A program made the translations under genes and the position numbers. The notes under the pieces were generated by a model. That model did no database searches. It had not been told where the DNA came from and saw only the letters and a program-made list of their open reading frames with translations. From Pseudomonas sp. DNDY-54 (lineage in GTDB: Bacteria; Pseudomonadota; Gammaproteobacteria; Pseudomonadales; Pseudomonadaceae), in contig NZ_CP082271.1 in assembly GCF_019880365.1 (NCBI RefSeq), forward strand, positions 4,340,001-4,404,000: a stretch of DNA of 64,000 nucleotides. The letters run 5' to 3'. Below, one piece after another: positions 34,846 to 46,462 of this stretch; the first letter of the stretch is position 1; the number at the start of each line of letters is the position of its first letter.

Positions 34846-34867
34846 GGGTGGGCTGAAGCCCACCCTA
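34846..34867. repeat. intergenic hairpin, REP-like
   Basis: GGGTGGGCT and AGCCCACCC form a 9-bp stem around GA, followed by TACC. The CCACCCTAC ending recurs at 40874-40882. It could also serve as the terminator of ampC. Confidence 0.5.
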
Positions 34868-34907
34868 CCGGTGGACCCGTCGCCTATCGCGCGGGTCGGA
34901 GGCTACC

Positions 34908-35102
34908 TTATCGATCAAGCTCTGCGCCGATCGCCTCATCCTGAGCAGTTTTAGCGACGGTTTCCGTTCGTTCCACCCGCGTTTCCGTTGTTTGGCCACT
35001 TTCCGACCGGATCCCAAGCGCCATCAGCAGCGTCTCAGTAACTTCCATAAAGGAATATCCATCGGCCCATATCTGCGTTTCGCCGTTCAGCCTGTTATCC
35101 AT
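34908..35102 (-). CDS. small hypothetical protein
   Basis: 64 residues with an AGGA-containing leader upstream of the ATG. No membrane segment; the C-terminal half is Thr/Glu-rich. Nothing recognised; it could be a chance frame. The next 270 bases (35103-35376) are AT-richer and show nothing. Confidence 0.35.
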   Translation of the reverse strand: MDNRLNGETQIWADGYSFMEVTETLLMALGIRSESGQTTETRVERTETVAKTAQDEAIGAELDR

Positions 35103-35376
35103 GTCTTTCCATTCCTCGACTGGAGCGCCCGTCCAGTCGTTCGTTCGAATTGTTTTGGGCGTTGCCGACTAGCAATACACAGCTACAGCACCGAGCGTGC
35201 CATTCGAGTCCTGAAACATTTTTCATTGAATTTCAATAAGTTATGAAACATGCCATTCAGAACCGCCTTGCAATTTGCATGGCAAGCGCAGAATTGCCGT
35301 GCGATGTGCACGTGACCGCTTCGGTTTCAAACGGGCCGGCTGTTTGCCAGCAGAGGGGACGGAATGCGGCGTTGGG

Positions 35377-35814
35377 CTACACCAAACCGAGCGTGAGCGC
35401 CGCGAGCACTAGGTAGCGGGCGCCCTTCGCCAACGTTACCAACAGAATGAAGCTCCAGAGCGGCTCACGCAGCATGCCGGCCACCACCGTCAACGGGTCG
35501 CCGATGATCGGCACCCAGCTCAACAGAAGAGACCACCGACCGTAGCGGTGGTAGCTGTCCTGCGCCCGTGCCAGCTGTCGCTCTGAGACCGGAAACCAGC
35601 GCTTATGCTTCAGCCGTTCGACCGATCGGCCAAGCAGCCAGTTGACCAGCGACCCCAGTACATTGCCGAGCGTCGCCACCAACAGCAGCGCCACGGGTGA
35701 AAAGGTGTTGCTGGCCAGGAGCCCGATCAGCACCGCTTCTGATTGCGCAGGCACCAGCGTGGCAGCCGCGAACGCGGCCAGGAACAGACTGAGATATGCG
35801 GCCAGGTCAGGCAT
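35377..35814 (-). CDS. YqaA-family membrane protein (SNARE-associated/DedA-like)
   Basis: 145 residues with four to five hydrophobic segments. TLVPAQSEAVLIGLLA and GNVLGSLVNWLLGRS, then WVPIIGDPLTVVAGMLR, are the typical VTT/DedA motifs, here in the short YqaA form. DedA proteins are linked to lipid flipping and membrane homeostasis. Single gene. Confidence 0.85.
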   Translation of the reverse strand: MPDLAAYLSLFLAAFAAATLVPAQSEAVLIGLLASNTFSPVALLLVATLGNVLGSLVNWLLGRSVERLKHKRWFPVSERQLARAQDSYHRYGRWSLLLSWVPIIGDPLTVVAGMLREPLWSFILLVTLAKGARYLVLAALTLGLV

Positions 35815-35909
35815 GGACTACAGAAGTGCAAAAGGTGAACGGCCTCGAGCGCGGGCTTGCCAAAACACGCTGCGATGCAGCACTCACCGCTGTCGAACCG
35901 ACAGCTTCA

Positions 35910-36152
35910 TCAGCGCCCCGGCTGTGGCCGAAAGCCCGGAACCGCGCCCGGACGGTCCACCCGACCGGCCGGTTGCGTGCAATTGAGGTCCCGAAACGGT
36001 TGCCCATCAAGCAGTTCCCAGCCGTGACCTGGTGAGGTCTGCCGGCAGATGATCGTGCCGTCAGCCTTGCTTTGCCATTGGTAATAGGGTGCCGGGCCGG
36101 CCACCACCAGGTTCGGCATGAGCAGGCTTAGTAAAAGAAGGAGGAGGCGCAT
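35910..36152 (-). CDS. small exported protein of unknown function
   Basis: 80 residues: signal peptide ending LVVAG, then WQSKADGTIICRQTSPGHGW and a Pro/Arg-rich tail. The two Cys (IICR, LNCTQ) could form a disulfide. Probably periplasmic; family not recognised. The following 240 bases to the next gene hold nothing obvious. Confidence 0.55.
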   Translation of the reverse strand: MRLLLLLLSLLMPNLVVAGPAPYYQWQSKADGTIICRQTSPGHGWELLDGQPFRDLNCTQPAGRVDRPGAVPGFRPQPGR

Positions 36153-36393
36153 GATCGAACTTCTAGGTGAGCTGGCGCCACTTTAGCCGGATCGGCGCAC
36201 CGTGCAAGTGCGGTGATTGCGCCATGGCTACGCTGCGTTGGTTGTCACGGCGGTATGGGCGTTTCGTCTCATGCCGCGTCATCCCACCGTAACAGGCTGT
36301 CGGCCGGATGGTGTCGGGCGGGGCGAGCAACGCAGGCGATTAATGACTGCGCACGGTGGTTCGCGTTTCCCTTGGTCCCGCCGATGGTCCTGT

Positions 36394-36822
36394 TCAGAAC
36401 CAGACCTTCTCCGCCTCGCGCATGAAGATCTCCACGGTTTTCGGCCCGACGCCTTCGAACGCCGCCAGGCGCTTTTCCAGCTCCTCACGGTTCGCGCTCT
36501 GCTCACGCAGTGTGCCGAGCTTGCCGTCGTATTCACGGTTGAGCGTGTCGCACAACTTGAGCAGTCGCTCGGCAGTCGACTCGTCATAGCGAACGTAACG
36601 CGCCTCTCCGAGCATGTTCACCAGTTCCCGCCAACTGCAATGGCCAAGCTTGCGTGGCGTGTCGCGCCGATGCTTGTCGACGATCACTCGATAGGCCTCG
36701 GCGGCGATGTCCCGCTGGATACGTTTGCCGAACAGAAAGCTGGCGACGAACCACTTGAAAAGCTCACCTTCTCCCTTCTCGACGTCGATACCCAGGTCCT
36801 CCGCACTGATTTCGCGTGCCAT
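36394..36822 (-). CDS. helix-hairpin-helix (HhH-GPD-like) protein
   Basis: 142 residues from the ATG at 36822 with GCGAGG ahead. FKWFVASFLFGKRIQRDIA near the start and AAFEGVGPKTVEIFMRE at the end resemble endonuclease III-like folds, the latter being an HhH DNA-binding motif (GVGPKT). The usual catalytic Lys/Asp and iron-sulfur Cys are not apparent, so enzymatic activity is uncertain. Often annotated only as a DNA methylase or endonuclease-like protein. Confidence 0.6.
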   Translation of the reverse strand: MAREISAEDLGIDVEKGEGELFKWFVASFLFGKRIQRDIAAEAYRVIVDKHRRDTPRKLGHCSWRELVNMLGEARYVRYDESTAERLLKLCDTLNREYDGKLGTLREQSANREELEKRLAAFEGVGPKTVEIFMREAEKVWF

Positions 36823-37194
36823 CGTCACCTCGCTGCACAGCCTTCCTTATCCGACGGCATCCAGGGCAGCGGGTTTCATGCTCAGCCATCGCAATCGGCA
36901 AGATTCCGCCTAGTGCCGCTTTAAAGATGAGCAGTTTTCCGCCCATGCGCGGCGTTCGATAAAGTGCAAGCCGCTTGCCAAGGCCATCGCTGACACTGGC
37001 ACGGCTCATGCTATGTCTACTCCTGCCCGATGCGATCAACGACAAGAAAAGCCGCACAGCGCACTCCTGCTTTCCCTCATGAAAGCCATTTCGTGTGTCT
37101 CCGCCTGTTCTTGTCCCGCTTGCAGCACAATGGCTGCAGCTGATCGGCTATCGTCTGTTCTGCGAAACCAATAACAACGAAACGGAGAAACACA

Positions 37195-38148
37195 ATGAGA
37201 TTGACCAAACGCTTCAGCCTGCTTGCTGCCGCAGCGGCGTTCACCGCCAGCACTGCCGCAGTGGCCGCGCCGACCTTCATCAATATCCTGACTGGCGGCA
37301 CCAGCGGTGTGTACTACCCCATCGGGGTGGGCATTTCCCAGCTGTACAGCAAAGGCATCGAAGGCTCGAAAACCTCCGTGCAGGCCACCAAGGCTTCGGT
37401 CGAAAACCTCAACCTCCTGCAAGCCGGTCGTGGCGAGCTGGGCTTCGCCCTGGGCGATTCGGTCGCCGATGGTTGGAATGGCGTTGAAGACGCTGGCTTC
37501 AAGGCCCCGCTGAAGAAACTGCGCGCCATCGGCGGCAGCTACCCGAACTACATCCAGATCGTCGCCAGCAAGGATTCGGGCATCAAGACACTCGCCGACC
37601 TTAAAGGCAAATCCCTGTCCGTGGGCGCGCCGAAATCCGGTACCGAACTCAACGCTCGCGCCATCCTCAAGGCAGCCGGCCTGAGCTACGAAGACATGGG
37701 CAAGGTGGAATACCTTCCGTTCGCCGAGTCGGTCGAACTGATCAAGAACCGCCAGCTCGACGCCACGCTGCAATCGGCAGGCCTGGGCATGGCTGCCATT
37801 CGTGACCTGGCGGCTACCATGCCGCTGAACTACGTTGAGATCCCGGAAGACGTGGTCGCCAAGATCAATAACGCTGCCTACCAGGCTGCAAAGATCCCGG
37901 CCGGCACCTATGACGGTCAGGAAGCGGACGTTCCCACCGTCGCCATCACCAACATCCTCGTGACCCACGAAGGTGTGTCCGACGACGTTGCCTACCAGAT
38001 GACCAAGCTGCTGTTCGAAAACCTCGATCAGCTGGGCAACGCTCATTCGGCAGCCAAGGACATCAAGCTGGAAAACGCGACCAAGGCACTGCCAATCCCA
38101 CTGCATCCGGGTGCCGAGCGTTACTACAAGGAAGCGGGCGCACTCTAA
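37195..38148 (+). CDS. TAXI-family TRAP transporter substrate-binding protein
   Basis: 317 residues: signal peptide ending AAVAA, then PTFINILTGGTSGVYYPIGV, the glycine-rich ligand-site start of TAXI-type receptors, and LKGKSLSVGAPKSGTE in the middle. It binds a solute in the periplasm and hands it to the DctQM-fused permease encoded next. Hairpins in the gap behind it may raise its expression relative to the permease. The substrate is often a dicarboxylate such as glutamate or 2-oxoglutarate, but this cannot be read from sequence. Confidence 0.88.
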   Translation: MRLTKRFSLLAAAAAFTASTAAVAAPTFINILTGGTSGVYYPIGVGISQLYSKGIEGSKTSVQATKASVENLNLLQAGRGELGFALGDSVADGWNGVEDAGFKAPLKKLRAIGGSYPNYIQIVASKDSGIKTLADLKGKSLSVGAPKSGTELNARAILKAAGLSYEDMGKVEYLPFAESVELIKNRQLDATLQSAGLGMAAIRDLAATMPLNYVEIPEDVVAKINNAAYQAAKIPAGTYDGQEADVPTVAITNILVTHEGVSDDVAYQMTKLLFENLDQLGNAHSAAKDIKLENATKALPIPLHPGAERYYKEAGAL

Positions 38149-38157
38149 GTACGCCGC

Positions 38158-38177
38158 GGGCAGCGTCCTAGCTGCCC
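38158..38177 (+). terminator. hairpin between SBP and permease genes, possible attenuator
   Basis: GGGCAGC and GCTGCCC with a 6-base loop, followed at 38188-38210 by a second stem CCGTGG/CCACGG. No T-run. Such structures after a binding-protein gene usually stabilise the upstream message or reduce read-through. Confidence 0.5.
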
Positions 38178-38316
38178 TGTTCCTGAACCGTGGGCGCTTT
38201 GCGTCCACGGCTCCACCGACCCGAATCTAAAGAGGCGCTAGTAAAACCAGCGTGTATTCCACGGCAGGTTTTGTTAGCGGCTCTACGCGACCACGCATAT
38301 CAGCTCGAGGCATTTC

Positions 38317-40346
<2,030 letters not shown>

Positions 40347-40350
<4 letters not shown>

Positions 40351-40748
40351 TCGGACTCTGTCTGGGCCTGGCCGGGGTGGTATGGGCAGAGGTGCCTACC
40401 GACGATTTCACCCTGGCCTGGAACCACACGATCGAGAAGATTCGCTGGGAAGAGGATTACCGCGTGACGCCGGACGGGCTGCTGCTCGGCGAAGCGCGGG
40501 TCAAGGGTTCAGGTGCCGGGATGGAAATCCCGGATGATGCCGAACTGCGTGACGGGGCCTGGCACTACCAGCGCCAGATGCCGCCGTTACAACCCTTGCG
40601 AGTGGGGCGAACCCCCGAAGCAGGGGACTACCAACTGTGTTTCAACCAGCGTTGCCACGCCTTGAGCGAATGGCTCGGTCCGCCAAAAGCGGAGCAGCCC
40701 GCGCTGGAACTCTGGAGCTGCGCCGCCTCGGCGGTCGGCTCCTCCTGA
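40347..40748 (+). CDS. DUF1850-family exported protein
   Basis: 133 residues starting with a GTG that overlaps the permease stop. A short signal-like segment (CLGLAGVVWA) is followed by FTLAWNHTIEKIRWEEDYRV, the DUF1850 hallmark. The family is almost always encoded directly after TAXI-type permeases, so it is probably an accessory part of that transporter. Biochemical role unknown. Confidence 0.8.
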
Positions 40749-40854
40749 TTCTGTGTGATGCTTTGCCGCGTTAGGGGCGCATAGATCGCCCGGCGGATCG
40801 GTGAAGTGTGCCCGCCGTTAGCTGGACGTCTTGCCGCGCTCGGGATCACGTCGC

Positions 40855-40885
40855 GGTGGATCGGTAAAGCGTGATCCACCCTACG
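40855..40885. repeat. intergenic hairpin, REP-like
   Basis: GGTGGATC and GATCCACC form an 8-bp stem with a 10-base loop, followed by CTACG. It shares the CCACCCTAC ending with the element at 34846. Just upstream (40789-40820) a looser copy, GGCGG...CCGCC, is seen. Nothing else was recognised in 40749-41121. Confidence 0.5.
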
Positions 40886-41121
40886 TTGGGCTCAGCGCCG
40901 AGGTCGCTTAAACACCGCCTGCACCGCTGCGCGCAGGTTGATACCAGCGAAACCGCCGGTTTGATCACCTGTTCGGGCAGGTTCATGGCGATGCTGCTGA
41001 CCACTACCGGCGTGAGCAGCCACAGCCACGATCCGCCTGCCCGAGGCACGCTGCTGTCCGTTCGGTCTTTGTCGCCCGGCTCGTCTAGGCTCAACTAAAA
41101 GATCGACTTAGGAGGCAGCAC

Positions 41122-41646
41122 ATGAAACACATCGCCGCGCTGACCGCTACGGCACTGCTGATAGGCGTATCGCCAGCCTATGCGGAGGCTTTATTGCCTG
41201 GGCTATGGGAGTTCTCAAGCGACAACATTGAGGTGAACGGCATGGAAATGCCCGGCGTCGCGGAGATGATCGAACAGATGGACAGCCTGCCGCCCGATCA
41301 GAAGAAAATGATGGAGGACATGCTCGCCGCACAAGGCGTCGAACTGGGCGCCAACGGCATGCGTATCTGCCTGAGTGAGGCGCAGGTGAAATCTCGCAAA
41401 CTGCCATTCCAAGACGAACCGGGATGTAGCCAAACGATCACCGAGCAGACCCCTAGCCGCTGGTCATTTACCTTTGAGTGTCCGGACGCGAAGGGCCGCG
41501 GTGAGACCCGGCTGATTAGCGAGCGTGAGGTGGCGAGTTCGATTGAAAGTGAATACCGGGTCGGTAGCCAGCAAGGCAGCAGCCGCATGCAGTCGCGAGG
41601 AAAGTGGCTTAGCGCAGACTGCGGCGGCCTGGAACCGCGAAGCTAA
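41122..41646 (+). CDS. DUF3617-family exported protein
   Basis: 174 residues with a signal peptide ending SPAYA and then LLPGLWEFSSDNIEV, the PGLWE motif that defines DUF3617. Four Cys (RICLSE, PGCSQ, FECPD, ADCGG) could form two disulfides. AGGAGG stands just before the ATG. Periplasmic; function unknown. The stop codon overlaps the terminator hairpin. Confidence 0.8.
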   Translation: MKHIAALTATALLIGVSPAYAEALLPGLWEFSSDNIEVNGMEMPGVAEMIEQMDSLPPDQKKMMEDMLAAQGVELGANGMRICLSEAQVKSRKLPFQDEPGCSQTITEQTPSRWSFTFECPDAKGRGETRLISEREVASSIESEYRVGSQQGSSRMQSRGKWLSADCGGLEPRS

Positions 41647-41676
41647 ACGCGAGGTTTCACGTGGAACCTCGCGTTT
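41645..41676. terminator. bidirectional terminator hairpin
   Basis: AAACGCGAGGTT and AACCTCGCGTTT form a perfect 12-bp stem with an 8-base loop, lying between two convergent genes. The A and T runs at the ends suit termination in both directions. Confidence 0.8.
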
Positions 41677-41685
41677 AGGCTCGCC

Positions 41686-42039
41686 CTACTCCGTAACCCA
41701 CTCGCCGCTGCTGGTTTGTTCGCACGCAGGCTGCAGAAAGCGTGCATCGCTGGCGACACCGTAATAAAAAATGTCCTGCCGATAGGGCATGTTGGACACC
41801 TGCGCGTTGCGGCAGATACCGAAGGCGCCGCCTGGGCACTGCTCAACGAAGGTAACCTCGACCTTCTGATCTTTGAGCTGGGGCTGGCAAAAGCCTGATC
41901 GGAACAGCTCGGCCGGAATCGTGCGGTTCTGCTGGCAAAGCTTCACCTCGATCCGCTCATCCTGGCTGTGAATAATGCAGCCCTCCGCCCACGCCTGGCC
42001 CACGCTCCCCAGCAACAGCAGAAAACACATTGAACGCAT
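41686..42039 (-). CDS. exported protein of unknown function
   Basis: 117 residues: signal peptide ending GQAWA, followed by a Cys-containing domain with six Cys (GCIIHS, KLCQQN, GFCQPQ, EQCPGG, GICRNA, PACEQT), probably disulfide-bonded in the periplasm. No family recognised. It ends against a shared terminator with the DUF3617 gene. Confidence 0.6.
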   Translation of the reverse strand: MRSMCFLLLLGSVGQAWAEGCIIHSQDERIEVKLCQQNRTIPAELFRSGFCQPQLKDQKVEVTFVEQCPGGAFGICRNAQVSNMPYRQDIFYYGVASDARFLQPACEQTSSGEWVTE

Positions 42040-42130
42040 CGATCGTCACCCTTGATCTAACCGCCGCGACTCTAGCATGCAGCCATGAAAACCGCTTTCA
42101 ACCTGCTCACCGAAAACGCACCATGTCGCG

Positions 42131-43105
42131 ATGCTGAATCAGATACCCACCCACGTGATTTGTGGCCCTCTCGGCGCCGGCAAGACCAGCCTGATTCGTT
42201 CGTTGCTGGCGCAGAAACCTGCAGCCGAGCGCTGGGCGGTGCTCATCAACGAGTTTGGCCAGATCGGGCTCGACGCCGCATTACTGAGCACCGACGACGC
42301 AGGGGTCAGCCTGGCCGAGATCGCCGGCGGCTGCCTGTGCTGCGTCAACGGCGTGCCGTTCCAGGTCGGTTTGGGCCGGTTGTTGCGCAGGGCTACGCCG
42401 GATCGGCTGCTGATCGAACCGTCCGGACTCGGACACCCGACCGAGCTATTAGCGCAACTTGTCACGCCACCCTGGCGCGACGTGCTGGCGCTTCAGCCTG
42501 CCGTCAGCGTGCTTGACGCCGCCGCACTTGCTCGTGGAGAGCCGTTGCCGCAAAGCCAGCAGCAGGCGCTCGAGCACTGCGGCCTGGCGGTGCTGAACAA
42601 AAGCGAAACGCTTGACCAGGTGCAACGTCAACGCGTCGCAGCCCGTTTGCCGTCGTTAACCCTGCACTGGACGCAACAGGGCGAGCTGCCGATTTCCAAG
42701 CTGCCCGGTATCGACAAACGCGCCGGTAACGACGTCGATCGACCCATACCGGACCCCGCGGCCTACACACCACTCGCGATGTCCGGTGCGGTCTGGCTGG
42801 ATCCGCAACAGCCGTTCTGCCAGAGCCAGGGCAACGCAGACGGCTGGAGCATTGGCTGGCGTTGGCACCCGAGCCAGCGTTTCGATCTAGCGCTGGTTAC
42901 ACGATGGCTCAGCGGATTGAGCTGGCGCCGGGCAAAACTGGCGCTCCACACCGCCGATGGCTGGCGGTCGGCCAATGCGGTGGCCGCGGAGGCGCTGGCA
43001 TTCAAACCCAGCGAATGGCGGAAAGACTCCAGGTTGGAGCTGATCTTTGCCGAGCCACAGGACGATAAGCAGCTGACCGCTGACATGCAGGCTTGCCGTC
43101 AGTAA
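42131..43105 (+). CDS. CobW/COG0523-family GTPase
   Basis: 324 residues. GPLGAGKTSLI is the Walker A loop (residues about 12-22), GGCLCCV is the CxCC metal-binding motif, and NKSE the base-recognition motif. The C-terminal CobW domain follows from about residue 240. COG0523 GTPases deliver or insert metals, often zinc under Zur control, but no Zur box was identified here and the metal cannot be named. The N-terminal part is typical of the YjiA group. Single gene. Confidence 0.82.
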   Translation: MLNQIPTHVICGPLGAGKTSLIRSLLAQKPAAERWAVLINEFGQIGLDAALLSTDDAGVSLAEIAGGCLCCVNGVPFQVGLGRLLRRATPDRLLIEPSGLGHPTELLAQLVTPPWRDVLALQPAVSVLDAAALARGEPLPQSQQQALEHCGLAVLNKSETLDQVQRQRVAARLPSLTLHWTQQGELPISKLPGIDKRAGNDVDRPIPDPAAYTPLAMSGAVWLDPQQPFCQSQGNADGWSIGWRWHPSQRFDLALVTRWLSGLSWRRAKLALHTADGWRSANAVAAEALAFKPSEWRKDSRLELIFAEPQDDKQLTADMQACRQ

Positions 43106-43111
43106 TCAGGT

Positions 43112-43486
43112 TCAATCGTCCCGCCGTCGCCAATCGTCGATCTGAATGACTTGCCCTGAATCAGGTGGTGTGCGGAAGGGGTGCGCATCCATTTCAATCG
43201 GGCCCGGCCGGGCGCCGAACATGACGATGCTGCCCTGATGACGCTGCTCGCCGGTCACGGTGAACTCGAAACCGTAGACCCGTGCGAAACGACGTTGCCC
43301 TCGCCCATCGCGCAACAGCCCCAGCCGCCGAAACGCGACGTTGCCGTCAAGCAGTGCGACATCCATCTTTTCGCAATGGCGCCGTACCGTTGCCAGCGCT
43401 CGCTCGCGGATGCCATGGGAATGCCAAAGCCAGGCCGCCGCCGTCATCAGCAAGAGTAAAATAAACAGATTGCCGAGGGTTATCAT
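43112..43486 (-). CDS. DUF3301-family membrane-anchored protein
   Basis: 124 residues from the ATG at 43486 (MITLGNLFILLLLMTAAAWL); an earlier GTG or ATG to 43555 is less likely. One N-terminal membrane helix, then RERALATVRRHCEKMDVALL, typical of DUF3301, and a short beta domain. Function unknown. It converges on the CobW gene with only 6 bases between stops. Confidence 0.7.
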   Translation of the reverse strand: MITLGNLFILLLLMTAAAWLWHSHGIRERALATVRRHCEKMDVALLDGNVAFRRLGLLRDGRGQRRFARVYGFEFTVTGEQRHQGSIVMFGARPGPIEMDAHPFRTPPDSGQVIQIDDWRRRDD

Positions 43487-43571
43487 CCGCAGTGCGTCCT
43501 GCGCCAGCCTAACGAGAGCGACTCGCATCGACCCGACGCTGCCGGCGTCAGCCATACGTCAGCCACGCGGC

Positions 43572-43979
43572 TCAACTTTCCAGCCAGACGTCACGCGCCC
43601 AATGCCAGACCGTCTCCCAACTCTGGTCTGTCATCTCATGCTCGCTACCATCGAACAGCATGACTTCCCCTTCCAGGTCGACGACATAAAAATCAGGACC
43701 GTCCTGACAGATCGGCAACAGATCGCGCTCGACACCGGCATCCCACGCGTTGGCCGCTACTTCCGGCAAATAAGTGTGCGATTGCGGGTCGGCAGCGGTT
43801 ACCGGCTCCAACCGGCCGTACACCACGTCACTGACGGTCAGCAGGAATTCGCGCAGGCCGAACGGCAAGTTGATCAGCAATTCCTCTTCGACTTCGACCA
43901 ACCGGTCATCGTCAGGCAGCTCCAGCGGTACCGGCACCGGTTCGTTGAGTTCACGCAGTTGTTCGATCACCTCTTCCAT
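43572..43979 (-). CDS. SMI1/KNR4-family protein
   Basis: 135 residues from the ATG at 43979 with AAAGGGGG upstream; a start 7 codons earlier is less likely. ELLINLPFGLREFLLTVSDV and FYVVDLEGEVMLFDG resemble the SMI1/KNR4 (SUKH) fold. Members include immunity proteins, but this one stands alone in core genome and is more likely a housekeeping version. Family match moderate. Confidence 0.65.
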   Translation of the reverse strand: MEEVIEQLRELNEPVPVPLELPDDDRLVEVEEELLINLPFGLREFLLTVSDVVYGRLEPVTAADPQSHTYLPEVAANAWDAGVERDLLPICQDGPDFYVVDLEGEVMLFDGSEHEMTDQSWETVWHWARDVWLES

Positions 43980-44190
43980 GGCAGGCCCCCTTTCGGTCAT
44001 CAGGAAATGCGCCGTTTATACAAGCCCTCGCATTGGCTAGCCAGTACCAGTCGCGCTAAAGTGGCGGCCGCACGAAAAAACGGCGTTTCTCACGCCTTGC
44101 AAACGCAGCGCCGCAGGCACCAACCTGGACAACAGCCGCACGGATGCCGGCTCGTAGCGCTCAGTCGCTCGAGCCTGACGAGGAGATAAC

Positions 44191-46449
44191 GTGGCATCCA
44201 CCGTAGAACAACAACGGCTCGCGGAGGCTTACGCCCAATGCGGTGAAGAGCCCATCCATATCCCCGGCAGTATCCAACCCCATGGCTTTCTGCTGGTGCT
44301 TGACGAGCCGCAGCTGACCATCATCCAAGCCAGTGAGAACGTTTCGAAGTGGCTCGGCGTCAATGCCCAAGCCTTGCTCGGCCGCCCTTTGACCGACCTC
44401 ATCGGCGAGTGCGGCTTTGCCGATCGCTTGGCCACCCTGGCCGAGGATGACCACAATCCGTTTCATCTAAGGGATATCAGCTTCACGCTGCCGGATCGCA
44501 CCGATCGTCCCTCGTTTGCCTTGATGGCTCACCGCTTTGCTGGGCAACTGATCGTCGAATTTGAATCCGCAGGCAGCTCCGGCCAAGCCTACGATACGCT
44601 TTATCCACTGATGCGCACCTTTGTTGTGCAGCTCCAGGAGGCGCAGGAGCTCGAGCTCATTTGTCAGCTGGCCGTGCGCGAGGTCAAGCGCATCACTGGC
44701 TTCGGCCGGGTCAAGGCATACCGTTTCGATGCACAAGGCAACGGTCTGGTGCTGGCCGAAAATGCTGACGAGGGTTATCCGCGCTACCTCGGGCTGTGCT
44801 TTCCGGCCACAGACATTCCGCCACAGGCACGCCAGCTTTATAAGAGCAACCTGATCCGGGTGATTCAGGACGCGAACTACCAGCCCTCCCCGCTGGCTCC
44901 GCCGCTCAATCCGAACACAGGGAAACCGCTGGACCTGAGCTTCGCCTCGCTTCGCAGCGTGTCGCCCGTCCATCTGCAATACATGCGCAACATGGGCACC
45001 CTCGCGTCCATGTCGATTTCCATCGTCATTCGCGACCAGCTCTGGGGCATGATTTCCTGCCATAACGCCTCGCCGCGCGCGGTGAGCTACCAGACCCGCA
45101 CGGCCTGCGAGCTGCTGGGGCGAATTCTTTCGTTGCAGATCGAGGCCAAGGAAGGTGCGGTACTGGCTCAACGCAAGCTGGAACTGCGGCGGCAGATCGT
45201 CGAGCTGCTTTCGGCGATGGCTGATCGCGACAGCGTGATCGAAGGCTTCAAAAGCCTGCCCTCGGTGGCGCTTGCGTTTGCCGGCGCTACTGGCGCTGCG
45301 ATCGTTTCCGGCGAAAGTCACGAAACGGTCGGTGAGACGCCGCCGCCCGAGCTGCTGACCCGTTTGACGTTGTGGCTGTCGCAACAGCATGAGCGGCTGT
45401 CGTTCAGCACCGATTGCGTCTCGCGCGATATCGCCGCTATTCCGGAACTGGCCGAGCACTGCGCCGGCCTGTTGGCGGTATCGATTTCGCGCCTGCACCC
45501 GCACTACTTGCTTTGGTTCCGCCCGGAACAGATCAAGACGGTGAACTGGGCAGGCCAGGCGGATAAGCAGAGCGACGCGCACGGCCGTTTGTCACCGCGC
45601 GACAGCTTCGAAAGCTGGCGCGAGACCGTCCGTGGCTACGCCGAGCCCTGGCAGCAGGTCGAACTGGAAGGCGCCCTCGAGCTGCGTACCGCCGTGCTCG
45701 GCATCGTGCTGCGCAAGGCCGAGGAAATGGCGCAGCTTGCCGGGGAGCTACGCGAAAGCAACAAGGAGCTGGAGTCGTTTTCCTACAGCGTTTCGCATGA
45801 TCTGCGCGCCCCGTTGCGGCACATCGCCGGCTACACGGAACTGCTGGGCGAGCTTGAAGGCAGCAAGCTCAGCGAACGCGGCTTGCGCTTTCTCGACAAC
45901 ATTGGTGACGCGGCTCGGTTCGCAGGGACGCTCGTCGACAACCTGCTGAGTTTTTCCCAGATGGGCCGCGCCGCGCTGCGCCTGTCTGACGTGAACCTCT
46001 ATGCGTTGGTCGAATCCATTCGTCAGGAGATGGCTCCGGACTGCGAGGGCCGGCAGATAGAATGGCAGGTCCATCCGATGCCGATTGTGGTAGCGGATGC
46101 CGCTTTCATTCATATGGCCCTGCGCAACCTGGTCTCCAACGCGATCAAGTACAGCCGCAAACGCGAGCTCGCGGTCATCGAGATCGGCGCCGAAGAGCGG
46201 CCCGAAGAAATTATCGTCTACGTCCGTGACAACGGTGTGGGCTTCAACATGCAGTACGCCAACAAGCTGTTCGGTGTGTTTCAGCGCTTGCACCGAATGG
46301 AAGAATTCGAGGGCACCGGCATCGGTCTGGCCAGTGTGCGCCGGATCATCGAGCGCCACGATGGTCAGGTGTGGGCCAACGGTGAGGTCGGCCAGGGCGC
46401 AACTTTCTTCTTTTCGCTGCCCAGACTCAGCTACGCGTCATCCATTTAG
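44191..46449 (+). CDS. bphP: bacteriophytochrome histidine kinase
   Basis: 752 residues from a GTG. The biliverdin-binding Cys is in the N-terminal AQCGEEPIHIPGSIQPHG. A PAS domain, a GAF domain (ATDIPPQARQLYKSN and SPVHLQYMRNMGTLASM, with the chromophore-contacting Asp and His) and a PHY region follow. Then HisKA (YSVSHDLRAPLRHIAGYT) and HATPase (DNGVGFNMQYANKLFGVF, GTGIGLASV). This is a red/far-red photoreceptor kinase using biliverdin IX-alpha. It heads a cluster with a stand-alone response regulator 13 bp downstream, a hybrid kinase and a heme oxygenase, all in the same direction. Confidence 0.93.
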   Translation: MASTVEQQRLAEAYAQCGEEPIHIPGSIQPHGFLLVLDEPQLTIIQASENVSKWLGVNAQALLGRPLTDLIGECGFADRLATLAEDDHNPFHLRDISFTLPDRTDRPSFALMAHRFAGQLIVEFESAGSSGQAYDTLYPLMRTFVVQLQEAQELELICQLAVREVKRITGFGRVKAYRFDAQGNGLVLAENADEGYPRYLGLCFPATDIPPQARQLYKSNLIRVIQDANYQPSPLAPPLNPNTGKPLDLSFASLRSVSPVHLQYMRNMGTLASMSISIVIRDQLWGMISCHNASPRAVSYQTRTACELLGRILSLQIEAKEGAVLAQRKLELRRQIVELLSAMADRDSVIEGFKSLPSVALAFAGATGAAIVSGESHETVGETPPPELLTRLTLWLSQQHERLSFSTDCVSRDIAAIPELAEHCAGLLAVSISRLHPHYLLWFRPEQIKTVNWAGQADKQSDAHGRLSPRDSFESWRETVRGYAEPWQQVELEGALELRTAVLGIVLRKAEEMAQLAGELRESNKELESFSYSVSHDLRAPLRHIAGYTELLGELEGSKLSERGLRFLDNIGDAARFAGTLVDNLLSFSQMGRAALRLSDVNLYALVESIRQEMAPDCEGRQIEWQVHPMPIVVADAAFIHMALRNLVSNAIKYSRKRELAVIEIGAEERPEEIIVYVRDNGVGFNMQYANKLFGVFQRLHRMEEFEGTGIGLASVRRIIERHDGQVWANGEVGQGATFFFSLPRLSYASSI

Positions 46450-46462
46450 TACGGGACCCTAA

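Noticed and set aside
34846..34867. The REP-like hairpins as riboswitches
   Set aside because: They are short simple stems behind genes and between genes, with no conserved aptamer-like loops.
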